A stretch of DNA of 64,000 nucleotides from CAVQSS01 sp963746605 (lineage in GTDB: Bacteria; Desulfobacterota; RBG-13-43-22), in contig CAVVCH010000049.1 in the NCBI GenBank assembly GCA_963746605.1, positions 10,086 through 74,085 of the forward strand. Direction: 5' to 3'. This document shows positions 9,471-18,736 of the stretch, piece by piece. The notes beneath the pieces are model-generated. The model saw only the letters and a list, made by a program, of their open reading frames with translations, was not told the DNA's origin and did no database searches. A program made the position numbers and the translations under genes. Numbering within the stretch: the first letter of the stretch is position 1; each line of letters begins with the position of its first letter.

Positions 9471-11697
9471 TCAAGAAACCAAAGGAAGGGAGATGGTTAT
9501 TTTTATCCGCTGGGCATTTTCTTTGCTGACGTTGATCACGCCGCCGTGCCGGTTAATGACCATTTTGGCCAGGGAAACATCCCCCCGCTCGGTTCTCTGC
9601 GTCGCCGTTTTCCGAGGGGGCGTCCAAAGCAAAGGGATAGAAGAAATGCTCCAGGTCCTCCTCGGAAAGTTGGGCGCCGGGTACACCATCGTTACGGTGA
9701 CCTGGGTTCCGTTTTTTCGAGTGACCTACTTCCAGCTCGCCTTTCCCTCCCATCTGGTGCCAGGCGTATTCCATCAAGTGGGTCAGCGTGTGCTCCAACA
9801 GATCCGGATCCAAGGCTATTGGATCCAGGCTGCTGATCCAGGGTGGTTCTGACCGAAAAGCCGTTGGACTCAAATTTCACCCGAAGTCCCGCGACAGCCC
9901 GGAGGATTATCCGGTTGAGATCGCCGGGCTGCAATCGAATCGCCGGGGATTCAATATAGGCGAGCATAGTTTTCAGTATCATTTCCAATTTTTGCACCTG
10001 CTCAATGATCAGCCGGCCCTTTTCCGTCCTGGGATCCGAGGGTTCAAAAGACTTGACCAGCCGCCTGGTCAGGCCTCCGACCGAAGTGAGCGGGTTACGG
10101 ACTTCATGGGCCAGTCGAGCAGAAATCTGTCCCAGGGTTTCCAGTCTCCTGGGCCTGAAGGATCTTCTCCTGCAGTTCTTTGTGCACTGTCACATCCACT
10201 ACAATACCGTCCATTCGCACAAAATCCTGCTCCTCATTAAAGACGGGTATCGCGTGTTCAAAGACCTGGACCAGGGAGCCGCCCGTATGGACCATCCGGT
10301 ATTCTGTGTGGAGTTCTTTTTTCTCCTTCAGGCAAGTATTCCGCAGGGCCACGAGGCGATCCCGGTCTTTCGGATGGATGAGTCCGGCCCATAGTTCGTA
10401 AGGCCCATTCATCTGTTCCGGGGTCGCGCCGAGGATCTGTTCAATCGACCGATTCAAAAAGACGGTGGTCCCGTCGGGTTTGACCGTATAAACGATGAGG
10501 GGCACATTTTCCACCAAAGTCCGGTAGGTCCTTTCGGACTCCTTCAGGCTCCGGGTCCGATGTTCAACCATGGACTCCAGGTTCTGAGTATATTCTTTGA
10601 GCCGGGTTTGCGAGGTCTCCAAGGACGCCAACATCTGGTTGATGGCCCGGGCCATGATTCCCAGTTCATCCCCGCTTCTTATGGCCAAACGGGTATCCCG
10701 GCGCCCGGAGGCGATTTCGTCGGCCCCCTGGACCACCTCACCAATCCGCCGGGTAAAGACAACGGAAATAAACCAGACGAAACAAATGGAGGCGGCCAAC
10801 CCGAGAAGACCGAGACCGGCGGCCAGAAAGGCATATCGGTGGAGCAGAGAGAGAGTCGGGCTTCGATCCACGCTTATTTTCACCACCCCGATAATCTTTG
10901 AGGAAAAATCCCGGACCGGCCCGATGATGGAAGCTATCTTTCGGTTTCCCAGAAATTCCGGTTGAAATACCACTTCTCCGGAACCCAGCAATCGACTAAA
11001 AAGTGGCGTCGGCAGGAAGGTCTGATCCAGGGTGGAGGCAAAGACTTTGGGGCCATCCTGATCCGGTTTTTCCTGGATATAGAGAACGACGTCCGAACCA
11101 TAATTCTTCTTAAATTCATCCAGCAGCGGCTTCTCCAGGGAAAGCCCGAATTCCACCGTCCCGATCTGACGGCCCTGATGAAAAATGGGTGCCACGCTGC
11201 GGATGCTCAGGCCCAAGACCCCCCGTTCTATCCCGCCCACGCCGACTCCTGTCTCCCGGGCCCGGTTGATCGTCGGCCTGAAGGCTTCCATCTTATCCCC
11301 ATACTGTCCCAGCGCGTGAAACCGCAAAAATGAGGTGGCCGGGGGAAGGTGAAAGTGAAACTGCCTGCACCCCGAAATCCCTTTCCAAGATCTGATAAGC
11401 GGGATACAGCAGGGCGATCAAACGATTTCGATCCCTTTGGGCCAGGGCTTCGGCCACCTCCGGGTTTTTGGCGGCCAGGTAGGCCAGACTCAGGGCGGCA
11501 TTTTTCCGGGATTCAATGTCGTTCAAGAAGACCTGATACAGATTTCTCAGTCGCGCGTCTTCATTAACCTGGATCAGGCTGGCCTGGAACCGATAGGAAA
11601 CCACAAACAGGGCGGCAGCCCCCATGGCCGCGAGGAAAAGGAAGGGAATGATCAACTTCCATTTAAGGCTGATATCTTGAATCCGGCGCCAGTTCAA
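9471..11697 (-). pseudogene. Orphan membrane sensor histidine kinase, fragmented by several frameshifts
   Basis: Reconstructed order: transmembrane helix near residue 12-34 (LKWKLIIPFLFLAAMGAA), periplasmic double-Cache-like sensor (SVAPIFHQGRQIGTVEFGLS), second membrane helix (LAAGLGLLGLAASICFVW), HAMP (SGDELGIMARAINQM), PAS (TLVENVPLIVYTVKPDG), HisKA with the phospho-acceptor in LGQISARLAHEVRNPLTS, and remnants of an ATPase domain ending DVSLAKMVINRHGGVINVS. Frames change near 11320, 10145, 9840 and 9700 and probably elsewhere. The first two breaks are simple one-base shifts; the ATPase half is badly scrambled and its N-box and G1 box are not cleanly readable. No response regulator lies beside it. 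It may be a decayed gene, or an intact gene in an error-prone stretch of the assembly. Confidence 0.75.
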
Positions 11698-11767
11698 GTT
11701 TCACTACCTGCCGGAAAGGTAAACCTTGCCAATTTTAGACCACTCCCTCTGGCGAAGTCGGCGGGTA

Positions 11768-12337
11768 TCATCTCCCTGGCAGCCGACGCAACAGGTAATA
11801 GGCCAGCCCGCCCACCAGGCCGGCGACGGTGCCGAAAATAAAGGATTCCCTGGGACCAAAGGACACGTTAAGGTCCCCTTCAACCTCCCGGGCTATTAAG
11901 AAGGTAGCCCCGGAATGGTTCGCCTTGACGCTCCGGGAAACCAGAATGACGGCTCCACTCTGGTCCATTTTCACCTCTCCTTTGGCCAGAAGCAACTGGG
12001 CCCCGGACTGGTCCATCGCTACGTCGCCCCGGGCCACCAGCAGGCTCGCCATGGAGTTGTTCAGTTCGGCCGTTTGGGTCCTGGCCGCGACCAGACATCC
12101 CTGGGTCATTTCCAGCTTCTCGGCTTCTGCTTTGACGGCTCCTCCCTGCTTGATGGTCAGGTGATCGGCGGTTACGGATCGGGCGCCCGCCTGCCGCAGC
12201 GTAACGATGGCCGCCCGCACATCCTGGACCCCGCTGTGGGTTATATTGACCTCCTGGGCGGTGACCTCTTCCACCAGGTGCTCCCCTTTAATCTCCGGCT
12301 TCTCTCCCATTTCCGACACCTTGAAATCTTGATCCAT
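11768..12337 (-). CDS. Repeat-built, C-terminally membrane-anchored hypothetical protein
   Basis: A 189-residue protein I do not recognise as a named family. From about residue 95 it consists of tandem 16-residue units of the pattern (D/N)-x-S-G-A-x-x-L-x-x-x-x-x-V-x-x, for example DQSGAQLLLAKGEVKM and DQSGAVILVSRSVKA; weaker copies extend toward the N-terminus (THSG, KQGGA, MTQG). Regular hydrophobic alternation suggests a beta-solenoid like bactofilins. It ends with one membrane helix (FIFGTVAGLVGGLAYYLL) and a short basic tail RRLPGR, so the solenoid should face the cytoplasm or lie along the membrane. There is no signal peptide. It is followed at 73 bases by the sensor kinase on the same strand. 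Confidence 0.7.
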   Translation of the reverse strand: MDQDFKVSEMGEKPEIKGEHLVEEVTAQEVNITHSGVQDVRAAIVTLRQAGARSVTADHLTIKQGGAVKAEAEKLEMTQGCLVAARTQTAELNNSMASLLVARGDVAMDQSGAQLLLAKGEVKMDQSGAVILVSRSVKANHSGATFLIAREVEGDLNVSFGPRESFIFGTVAGLVGGLAYYLLRRLPGR

Positions 12338-12441
12338 GGTACCGTCCTCCCTCAGGAAAATGTTCTTCTGCTTTGAAATCCGTTCCGATTATAATCGGTT
12401 TCCCTTATTATACCAAATCATAAATCCCCTAATTTTCTTAC

Positions 12442-12470
12442 TTGACCCCTTTTCTCCACCTATCTATACT
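12442..12470 (+). promoter_or_regulatory. Sigma-70 type promoter of the ABC importer operon
   Basis: TTGACC (12442-12447), a 17-base spacer and TATACT (12465-12470). It lies 79 bases before the ATG of the solute-binding protein, which has its own GAAGGAGG ribosome site. Confidence 0.6.
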
Positions 12471-12549
12471 TCCCCAATCCCTAACCCATTGAAAATGGAG
12501 TTTTCTGCCGGGGAATAGGGAAATCCACTTTTCGAAGGAGGTCACGGCA

Positions 12550-13977
12550 ATGGAGCAAGAGGACAAAAAGGGATTAACCCGCAGATCGTTCATCAAGGCC
12601 GCCGGTATCGCCTCGATGGCCGCGAGTATCGCGCCTGGGCTCATTCTTCCCGGCGGCAGCGCGGCCGCCGGCAAAGAACTGAAGATCCTCGTCTGGTCGC
12701 ACTTCGTTCCCCGGTTTGACAAGGAATGGTACGATAATTTCGTCAAAAACTGGGGCAAGGCCAATGGGGTGGCCGTGACCGTGGATCATATCGGATTGGC
12801 CGAGATCCCCTCCCGCACCGCCGCCGAAGTTTCGGCGGGACAGGGACACGACCTGATCGAATGGATCGCCCCGCCTTCCCAGTTCGAGCCCAGCGTCCAC
12901 GATCTGACCGACCTGGTCAAGGAGGCTGAAAAGCGCTTCGGCCCCATGCATCCCCTCTGCAAGAAAAGTTCCTATAACCCGAACACCAAGAAGTACTATA
13001 GCTTTTGTCCCGGTTGGACCATCGATCCGGGAAACTACCGGAAGAGCCTGTGGACCAAGGCGGGCAAGCCCAACGGACCCGAAACGTGGGAAGATCTGAT
13101 CACCTTCGGCGGCAAGATCAAAAAGGAGCAGGGGATCCAGCTCGGCATCGGCCTCTCCCAGGAGTTGGACTCCAACATGGCGGCCCGGGCTTTGATCTGG
13201 TCCTTCGACAGCAGTCTGCAAGATGCCAAGGAAAACGTGGTCCTCAACAACCCCAAGACCGTAGAGGCGGTCGAATATATGGCCCGGCTGTTCAAAGAGG
13301 CCATGGTCCCCGAAGTCTTTGCCTGGACCGCCGTCTCCAACAATCAGGCCCTCATCGCCGGCCGGGCGGCCTACATCCTCAACTCCATTTCGGCCTACCG
13401 CTCGGCCCAGAAGGAGGTCCCGGAAATCGCCAAGGACATCTACTTCACGCCGGCCCTGAAGGGACCCCGGGGCACGCGCTGGAGCTGCGAGCACGTGATT
13501 TATAACTATCTGCTCCCTAAATATTCCAAAAACACCGACACGGCGAAGAAATTCCTCCTGGATCTGGTGCAGAACTATGATCAGGCCATGTACCACAGCG
13601 AACTTTACAACTCACCGGCCTTCTTCGACTCCTCCATTCCCTCCGGGGACCGCGGTTACCCGGCGGTGAAGGGCGCCAAAAAACTTCGGGATCTTCACAA
13701 TACCTGGTTCGACGACGACCCCTTTGCACTGCCGGGGGAAGACAAGGGAAAGCTGTCTGTGCTTAAGGACGCGGAGAAGTGGAGCACCAACGTGGGGCAC
13801 CCGGGGGCGGCGAACCCGGCCACCGGTGAGGTCTTCGCCACCTTCATTCTACCCAACATGATGGCCAATGCCGCCCGGGGCATGAAGCCCGCCGATGCCG
13901 TAGCCCAGGCCGAGCTCCTGGTCAAGGCCATCTACGCCAAGTGGCGCAAGAAAGGGCTCGTGGGGGGGAAATCCTAA
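12550..13977 (+). CDS. ABC transporter extracellular solute-binding protein (family 1, Tat signal)
   Basis: Periplasmic receptor of a carbohydrate-type importer, 475 residues, similar in build to family 1 maltose/glycerol-3-phosphate binding proteins. The N-terminus carries a twin-arginine signal (RRSFIKAAGIASMAAS), which is less common than a Sec signal for this family. The mature part follows the two-lobe pattern with LKILVWSHFVPRFDKEW at the start. The sugar or polyol specificity cannot be read from sequence. The ATG follows GAAGGAGGTCACGGCA. It heads a cluster with an ATPase and two permeases on the same strand; a 374-base gap with a repeat element separates it from them. Confidence 0.88.
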   Translation: MEQEDKKGLTRRSFIKAAGIASMAASIAPGLILPGGSAAAGKELKILVWSHFVPRFDKEWYDNFVKNWGKANGVAVTVDHIGLAEIPSRTAAEVSAGQGHDLIEWIAPPSQFEPSVHDLTDLVKEAEKRFGPMHPLCKKSSYNPNTKKYYSFCPGWTIDPGNYRKSLWTKAGKPNGPETWEDLITFGGKIKKEQGIQLGIGLSQELDSNMAARALIWSFDSSLQDAKENVVLNNPKTVEAVEYMARLFKEAMVPEVFAWTAVSNNQALIAGRAAYILNSISAYRSAQKEVPEIAKDIYFTPALKGPRGTRWSCEHVIYNYLLPKYSKNTDTAKKFLLDLVQNYDQAMYHSELYNSPAFFDSSIPSGDRGYPAVKGAKKLRDLHNTWFDDDPFALPGEDKGKLSVLKDAEKWSTNVGHPGAANPATGEVFATFILPNMMANAARGMKPADAVAQAELLVKAIYAKWRKKGLVGGKS

Positions 13978-13997
13978 CCAAATAATATTTGATGGTA

Positions 13998-14225
13998 TCG
14001 CAAAAAGTCCGTCAGAGGGAGTTTGTCATTCTGAGTCCCGCGATTGCGCGGGACGAAGAATCTTGTTTTTTCAGCTAGTTCCGAGATCCTTCACGGAGTT
14101 TACCCTGAACCGAAAAGCAAGACCCTTCGCAGAATTTGCCCTGAGCCCAAAGGCCAGATCCTTCGCTTCGCTCAGGATGACAATCAGGCGAGGGGCTCAT
14201 GGTGACAGTTCGGGACTTTTTGCGA
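13998..14225. repeat. MITE-like dispersed repeat, copy 2
   Basis: A 228-bp unit with perfect 12-bp inverted termini TCGCAAAAAGTC (13998-14009) and GACTTTTTGCGA (14214-14225). It shares with the copy at 4242-4423 the ends and the core GATCCTTCGC-TTCGCTCAGGATGACA. An internal stem (CCCGCG/CGCGGG) is near 14037-14052. It fills most of the 374-base gap between the solute-binding protein and the ATPase genes; the rest of that gap (14226-14351) is A+T-rich and otherwise featureless apart from the AAAGGAGG ribosome site before 14352. Confidence 0.7.
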
Positions 14226-14351
14226 GTCCGTCACATTTGAATTTTGGACCTTCGTGCTTGTTTCGGATTTCGTGCTTGTATTTCGAATTTATAAGCAACT
14301 ACTTCTTACCTTGATATGATCGGTTAACGGATTGGTAGTTAAAGGAGGCCT

Positions 14352-15383
14352 ATGGCACGAGTCAAAATCAGGGAGATCTCCAAATCTTTTGGGGAAGTCG
14401 AGGCGGTGGATCGGGTGGACTTGGAAACCGCCGAGGGGGAGTTCCTGGTCCTCCTGGGGCCCTCCGGCTGTGGAAAAACCACTCTGCTGCGGATGATTGC
14501 CGGCATTGAAGAGCCCACCAGCGGAGATATCCTCATCGATGAGCAGGTGGTCACCCACCTCCCGCCTAGGCTGCGGAACATCGCCATGGTCTTTCAAAGC
14601 TACGCCCTTTATCCCCACATGACCGTCTACAAGAACATCGCCTTTCCTTTACGCACCCGGGGGGTGGATAAAGCCACGATCAAGGAGAAAGTCCATTGGG
14701 CGGCGGGCATGTTCGGGATCGGGCGGCTGCTGAACCGCAAACCCCGCGAACTCTCCGGCGGTGAGCGGCAGCGGGTCGCCCTGGCCAGGGCCATGGTCCG
14801 AGAGCCGAGCGTGTTCCTCCTGGATGAACCCCTCTCCAATCTGGATGCCCTCCTACGCACCTCGGCGCGGGAGGAACTGCGTCAGTTCCAGAAACGGGTG
14901 GGAGTTACCACCATCTACGTCACTCACGACCAGATGGAGGCCATGGGACTGGGGGACCGGATCGTGGTCATGAGCCAGGGGAGGATTCGGCAGGTGGGCA
15001 CGCCCCGGGAGATCTACCAGTGGCCGGCCGATACCTTCGTGGCTACCTTCGTGGGTTCTCCCCCCATGAATATCATCGGGGAAGAGGACATCCTGATCGG
15101 TTTCCGCCCGGAAACCTTCCTGCCGGCGGATTTCGTCAAAGCCGACGACGGGCTCAAAACCTATCCCTTTGAAGTGACCTGGATGGAATACCTGGGAGCG
15201 GAAAGGCTGGTGTACGGGAATATCGGCGAAAAGTCCCACGCCCGCCATGTCCTGGCCCGACTACCGGGCAACGTGACCCTGCCAATCGAAGCAGGTGAGA
15301 CCTACCCCTTCGCTATCCCCTACCCGGATCTTCGCTTTTTCGATCGGAAAAGCGGGCTGCGGACGGACCGGAGCCCCTTATGA
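14352..15383 (+). CDS. ABC transporter ATP-binding protein, MalK/UgpC type
   Basis: Cytoplasmic ATPase of the importer, 343 residues. Walker A GPSGCGKT is at 36-43, followed by the Q-loop (MVFQSYALYPHMTV), signature LSGGERQRVALARAM, Walker B VFLLDEPLSNLDA, and the switch His in YVTHDQMEAMG. The C-terminal about 110 residues form the regulatory OB/TOBE region usual for MalK-like proteins (LIGFRPETF). The ATG follows AAAGGAGGCCT. Its stop overlaps the next start as ATGA (15380-15383), so ATPase and permease are translationally coupled. Confidence 0.9.
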   Translation: MARVKIREISKSFGEVEAVDRVDLETAEGEFLVLLGPSGCGKTTLLRMIAGIEEPTSGDILIDEQVVTHLPPRLRNIAMVFQSYALYPHMTVYKNIAFPLRTRGVDKATIKEKVHWAAGMFGIGRLLNRKPRELSGGERQRVALARAMVREPSVFLLDEPLSNLDALLRTSAREELRQFQKRVGVTTIYVTHDQMEAMGLGDRIVVMSQGRIRQVGTPREIYQWPADTFVATFVGSPPMNIIGEEDILIGFRPETFLPADFVKADDGLKTYPFEVTWMEYLGAERLVYGNIGEKSHARHVLARLPGNVTLPIEAGETYPFAIPYPDLRFFDRKSGLRTDRSPL

Positions 15384-16327
15384 GCGGGTCGGGAGCAGGG
15401 GCCGGTCTGACCGCCCGGCCCGGCATCCGGGATCGACAAGGGCTGCTGGCGAAGTTGATGATCACCCCGGCCATTCTTTATGTGGTGGTCCTGATCGGGA
15501 TCCCCTTCGTCATGGCCATCTTCTACAGCCTCAGCGACGCCACCACCGGCGACCTGAATTTTCGCTTCGTGGGCCTGCGGAATTTTCAGGCGGCCCTGGC
15601 CGACCCCGTCTTTCGACTCTCTCTGAAAAACACTTTCTTTTTTGCCCTGGTTTCCCAGACCCTGGTGATCCTCCTGTCGCGCGTGCTGGCCACGGCCCTA
15701 ATGCAGGATTTCCGCGGCAAGTGGCTGGCCCGTTTTCTGATTATGCTTCCCTGGACGGCGCCCATCGCCCTGGGAACGATCGGCTGGCTCTGGATGCTCG
15801 ATTCGATCTTCAGCCCTATCGACTGGGTCCTCCGCCGGGTGGGTCTGCTCGGCGCACCGGGGGCCCTGCTCGGGCCGATGCAGAACCTCTACTGGCTGGG
15901 CCAGCCGGGCCTGGCCATGGCCTCCGTAATCCTGGTCCACGTCTGGCGGCTGCTGCCCCTGGCCACGGTGATTCAACTGGCCGGCCTGAGTTCCATCTCC
16001 AAAGACCTCCTGGAGGCCGCCGAGGTGGATGGGGCCCGGGCCTGGCGGAAAACCTGGGAAATCACCATCCCGCTGACCATGCCCATTATCAGCATCGCCT
16101 TCCTCTTCGGACTGGTCTTTACCTTTACCGACGTGACCGTGGTGTATGTCTTGACTCGGGGCGGGCCGGTGCATAGCACCCAGGTGATTTCCACCTGGAC
16201 CTTTTTTAAGGGGATCGAAGGAGGGGATCTGGCCCAGGGAGCGGCCATCTCGCTCTTCCTCTTTCCCGTCCTCACCGGCCTGGCAGTCCTCATGCTGCGG
16301 ATGGCCCGAAAAAGGGAGGTGGTCTGA
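15380..16327 (+). CDS. ABC transporter permease, MalF/UgpA type
   Basis: Inner-membrane permease of 315 residues with six predicted membrane helices, beginning with MITPAILYVVVLIGIPFVMA. The cytoplasmic EAA loop that docks the ATPase is readable near residue 213 (LEAAEVDGARAWRKTWEITI). It overlaps the ATPase gene by four bases at its start and touches the second permease at its end (TGATG). This tight packing supports one functional importer with the solute-binding protein at 12550. Confidence 0.9.
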   Translation: MSGSGAGAGLTARPGIRDRQGLLAKLMITPAILYVVVLIGIPFVMAIFYSLSDATTGDLNFRFVGLRNFQAALADPVFRLSLKNTFFFALVSQTLVILLSRVLATALMQDFRGKWLARFLIMLPWTAPIALGTIGWLWMLDSIFSPIDWVLRRVGLLGAPGALLGPMQNLYWLGQPGLAMASVILVHVWRLLPLATVIQLAGLSSISKDLLEAAEVDGARAWRKTWEITIPLTMPIISIAFLFGLVFTFTDVTVVYVLTRGGPVHSTQVISTWTFFKGIEGGDLAQGAAISLFLFPVLTGLAVLMLRMARKREVV

Positions 16328-17168
16328 TGACCAGAATGCGCAAACTCATCGGCCGCGGCGGTCTGTACAGCCTGGTGGGCGGCTTCGCTTTTTTCGGGGC
16401 CTTCCCCTTCTACTGGATGCTCATCGCCATGTTCAAAAGGGACCATGACCTGTTCAATCCGACGAACAACCCTTTCCTGTTCAACGAACCCTACACCCTG
16501 GACCACCTGCGCCTCCTCCTGTTCGAGACCCATTTTCTGCAGTACCGGCCAACACCTTCTTCGTCGGCCTGGTGGTGGTCCTGATCACCCTGGCGGCTGC
16601 CATCCCGGCGGCCTACAGTCTGGCCCGCTGGGCCAGGGGCTGGGGAGAGCTGCTGGGCATCGGGATCTTTCTCACCTACCTGGTTCCGCCCACCATCCTG
16701 TTCATCCCCCTCTCCCGGTTCACTTCCGCCTTGAGCCTTCAGGAATCGCTCGGATCGTTGATCCTCATTTACCCGACCTTTACCATTCCTTTCTGCACCT
16801 GGCTGCTGATGGGCTTCTTCAAGACCATTCCCCGGGATATCGAGGAGCAGGCCATGATCGACGGGCTCAGCCGGATGGGGGCCATGATCCGGGTCGTCCT
16901 GCCCCTGGGGATCTCGGGCATCCTGACGGTGGTGGTCTTCGCCTTCACCCTCACCATGCACGAATTCATCTATGCCCTGACCTTCATTTCCGTCTCGGTC
17001 AAGAAAACGGTCTCCATCGGCGTGCCCACGGAGCTGGTGCGGGGAGATGTCTTCCAGTGGGGGCCGCTGATGGCCGGAGCCCTCCTGGCCAGCATCCCCG
17101 TGGCTGTGGTTTACACCTTCTTTCTGGACCGGTTTATCGCCGGGTTCACTATGGGGGCCGTCAAGTAG
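16327..17168 (+). CDS. ABC transporter permease, MalG/UgpE type (frameshifted)
   Basis: Second permease, about 280 residues when joined. The first 75 residues (FGAFPFYWMLIAMFKRD and the following loop) end in THFLQY, and the membrane core continues in another frame from ANTFFVGLVVVLITLAAA. A single-base shift near 16545-16550 separates them. The EAA loop reads IEEQAMIDGLSRMGAMIRVVL and the C-terminus DRFIAGFTMGAVK is typical of MalG. As the rest of the operon is intact, an assembly error is likely. Confidence 0.87.
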
Positions 17169-17214
17169 CCCCCGGTTTTTTTGTTGACCGGATCCAACCC
17201 TCTGCCGTATACTA

Positions 17215-17234
17215 TTGATTGACTTATCAATCAA
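17215..17234. promoter_or_regulatory. Perfect inverted repeat, candidate operator of the acyl-CoA synthetase operon
   Basis: TTGATTGA-CTTA-TCAATCAA: two 8-bp arms with a 4-base spacer, 32 bases before the ATG of the NDP-forming acyl-CoA synthetase. Size and symmetry match TetR-family operators. No regulator gene is adjacent. Confidence 0.5.
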
Positions 17235-17266
17235 TTTTGCATCCTCATTCCGAACCTTTCTTAATT

Positions 17267-18736
17267 ATGGATAGAACACCTCCGGATCTCGACCTGCTCT
17301 TTAATCCGCGCCAGGTGGCCCTGATCGGCGCCTCCGGCACCCCCGGCAAATGGGGTTTCTTCGTTTTTTTAAATATCCTCAAAGGCAATTACCAGGGCAC
17401 GATTTACCCGGTCAACGCCCGGGCCAAAGAGGTCCTGGGGGTCCCCTGTTTCGCCAAAATCGAAGATATCCCCGGTTCCGTTGACTTGGCCGTAATCGCC
17501 ACCCCCGCTGACACGGTCCCCGGATTGATCGAGGCCTGCGGGGCCAAAAGGATCCCCAACCTGATCGTCATCACCTCGGATTTCAGTGAAACCGGGCCGG
17601 AGGGCGCGGAACTGGAACGGCGGGTGGTGGACCAGGCCCGCCGCCTCGGGATGCGCCTCGTCGGCCCGAACACCATGGGTCTCTACAGCGCCCAAACCAG
17701 TCTTCATGCCCTGATGCCGCCGATTCAGCCGCTCAAGGGCCCGGTATCCATGTTTTCCCAGAGCGGCAACATCGGCACCCAGATCCTGGCCTGGGGCGTA
17801 GAGGCCGGCCTCGGTTTTGAAAAATTTGTCAGCAGCGGCAATGAGGGAGACCTGACCTGCGTCGACTACCTGAGGTACTTCGCCCAGGATGAACCCACCC
17901 GGATTATCCTGGCTTATCTGGAAGGAGTCGACCCCGATTCGGACTTCCTGCCCGCGGCCCGGGAGGCCTCCAGAAAAAAACCGGTACTGGTTTTCAAGGG
18001 GGGCCGCACCCAGGCCGGTACCCGGGCCGCCGCCTCCCACAGCGGCGCTCTGGCCGGGTCCTACCGCATCTATCAGGGGGTCTTTCGGCAAGCGGGCCTG
18101 ATCGAGGCCTCGACCACCCAGGAAATCATGGACTGCACCAAGGCCCTGACCGTCTACCCCATCCCCCGCGGAAACCGGGTGGCGATTCTAACCCGGGGCG
18201 GCGGTTGGGGGGTCATCACCACCGATGCCTGCGAGGAAGCCGGGTTGATCGTCCCCCCGCTTCCCGAAGAAATAATCCGCAAGCTGGATCGAATTCTCCC
18301 CCGCTACTGGAGCCGCAACAATCCGGTGGACATGGCCGCCGTCATCACCGCCGAGCCCTTCATGGAATGCCTGGAGAACCTGGCCCAATGGGAGGGTATC
18401 GACGCGGTCATCGCCCTGGGCGGCCGGGCCAGCATACCCGGGCGGATCTCCGACAAGCCCGGGGTCCACGAACAGTTGAAAGCCCAGGAAGGGCTTTTGA
18501 AACAGATCGCCGCCTATTATCAGGAAAGCCATGAAAAAGTCATGCATTATACCGGGGCGTTGATTCGTGAAACCGGGAAACCCATCATCTCGGTAACCAT
18601 GGGTTCCCAGGATTTCCACAAGGAATCGATGGAGGTCTACGGCCTGGCCTCCTACCCCACCCCGGAAAGGGCGGTGCGGGTCCTGCGAATGATGGTGGAT
18701 TACGGGAACTTTCTAAACGGCCAGGAGGAGGGTTGA
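17267..18736 (+). CDS. NDP-forming acyl-CoA synthetase, alpha-subunit type
   Basis: A 489-residue protein of the acetyl/acyl-CoA synthetase (ADP-forming) alpha family, which interconverts acyl-CoA plus ADP/Pi with the free acid, CoA and ATP. It begins with a CoA-binding Rossmann domain (VALIGASGTPGKWGFFVF), then the two succinyl-CoA-ligase-like domains; the phospho-histidine region reads AAASHSGALAGS near residue 250. The start is the ATG at 17267, because the upstream extension uses TTG and overlaps a palindrome. The ribosome site is weak. Its stop overlaps the beta-subunit gene, giving the split alpha/beta arrangement also seen in archaeal ACD. Substrate unknown; neighbours suggest organic-acid CoA chemistry. 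Confidence 0.88.
   Translation: MDRTPPDLDLLFNPRQVALIGASGTPGKWGFFVFLNILKGNYQGTIYPVNARAKEVLGVPCFAKIEDIPGSVDLAVIATPADTVPGLIEACGAKRIPNLIVITSDFSETGPEGAELERRVVDQARRLGMRLVGPNTMGLYSAQTSLHALMPPIQPLKGPVSMFSQSGNIGTQILAWGVEAGLGFEKFVSSGNEGDLTCVDYLRYFAQDEPTRIILAYLEGVDPDSDFLPAAREASRKKPVLVFKGGRTQAGTRAAASHSGALAGSYRIYQGVFRQAGLIEASTTQEIMDCTKALTVYPIPRGNRVAILTRGGGWGVITTDACEEAGLIVPPLPEEIIRKLDRILPRYWSRNNPVDMAAVITAEPFMECLENLAQWEGIDAVIALGGRASIPGRISDKPGVHEQLKAQEGLLKQIAAYYQESHEKVMHYTGALIRETGKPIISVTMGSQDFHKESMEVYGLASYPTPERAVRVLRMMVDYGNFLNGQEEG

Noticed and set aside
12574..13596. A 340-codon frame antisense to the solute-binding protein
   Set aside because: The sense strand encodes a complete Tat-signal binding protein; the antisense translation has no family sequence.
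17219..17266. Longer N-terminus of the acyl-CoA synthetase from a TTG
   Set aside because: It would put the start inside a perfect palindrome and adds residues not typical of the family; ATG at 17267 is preferred.
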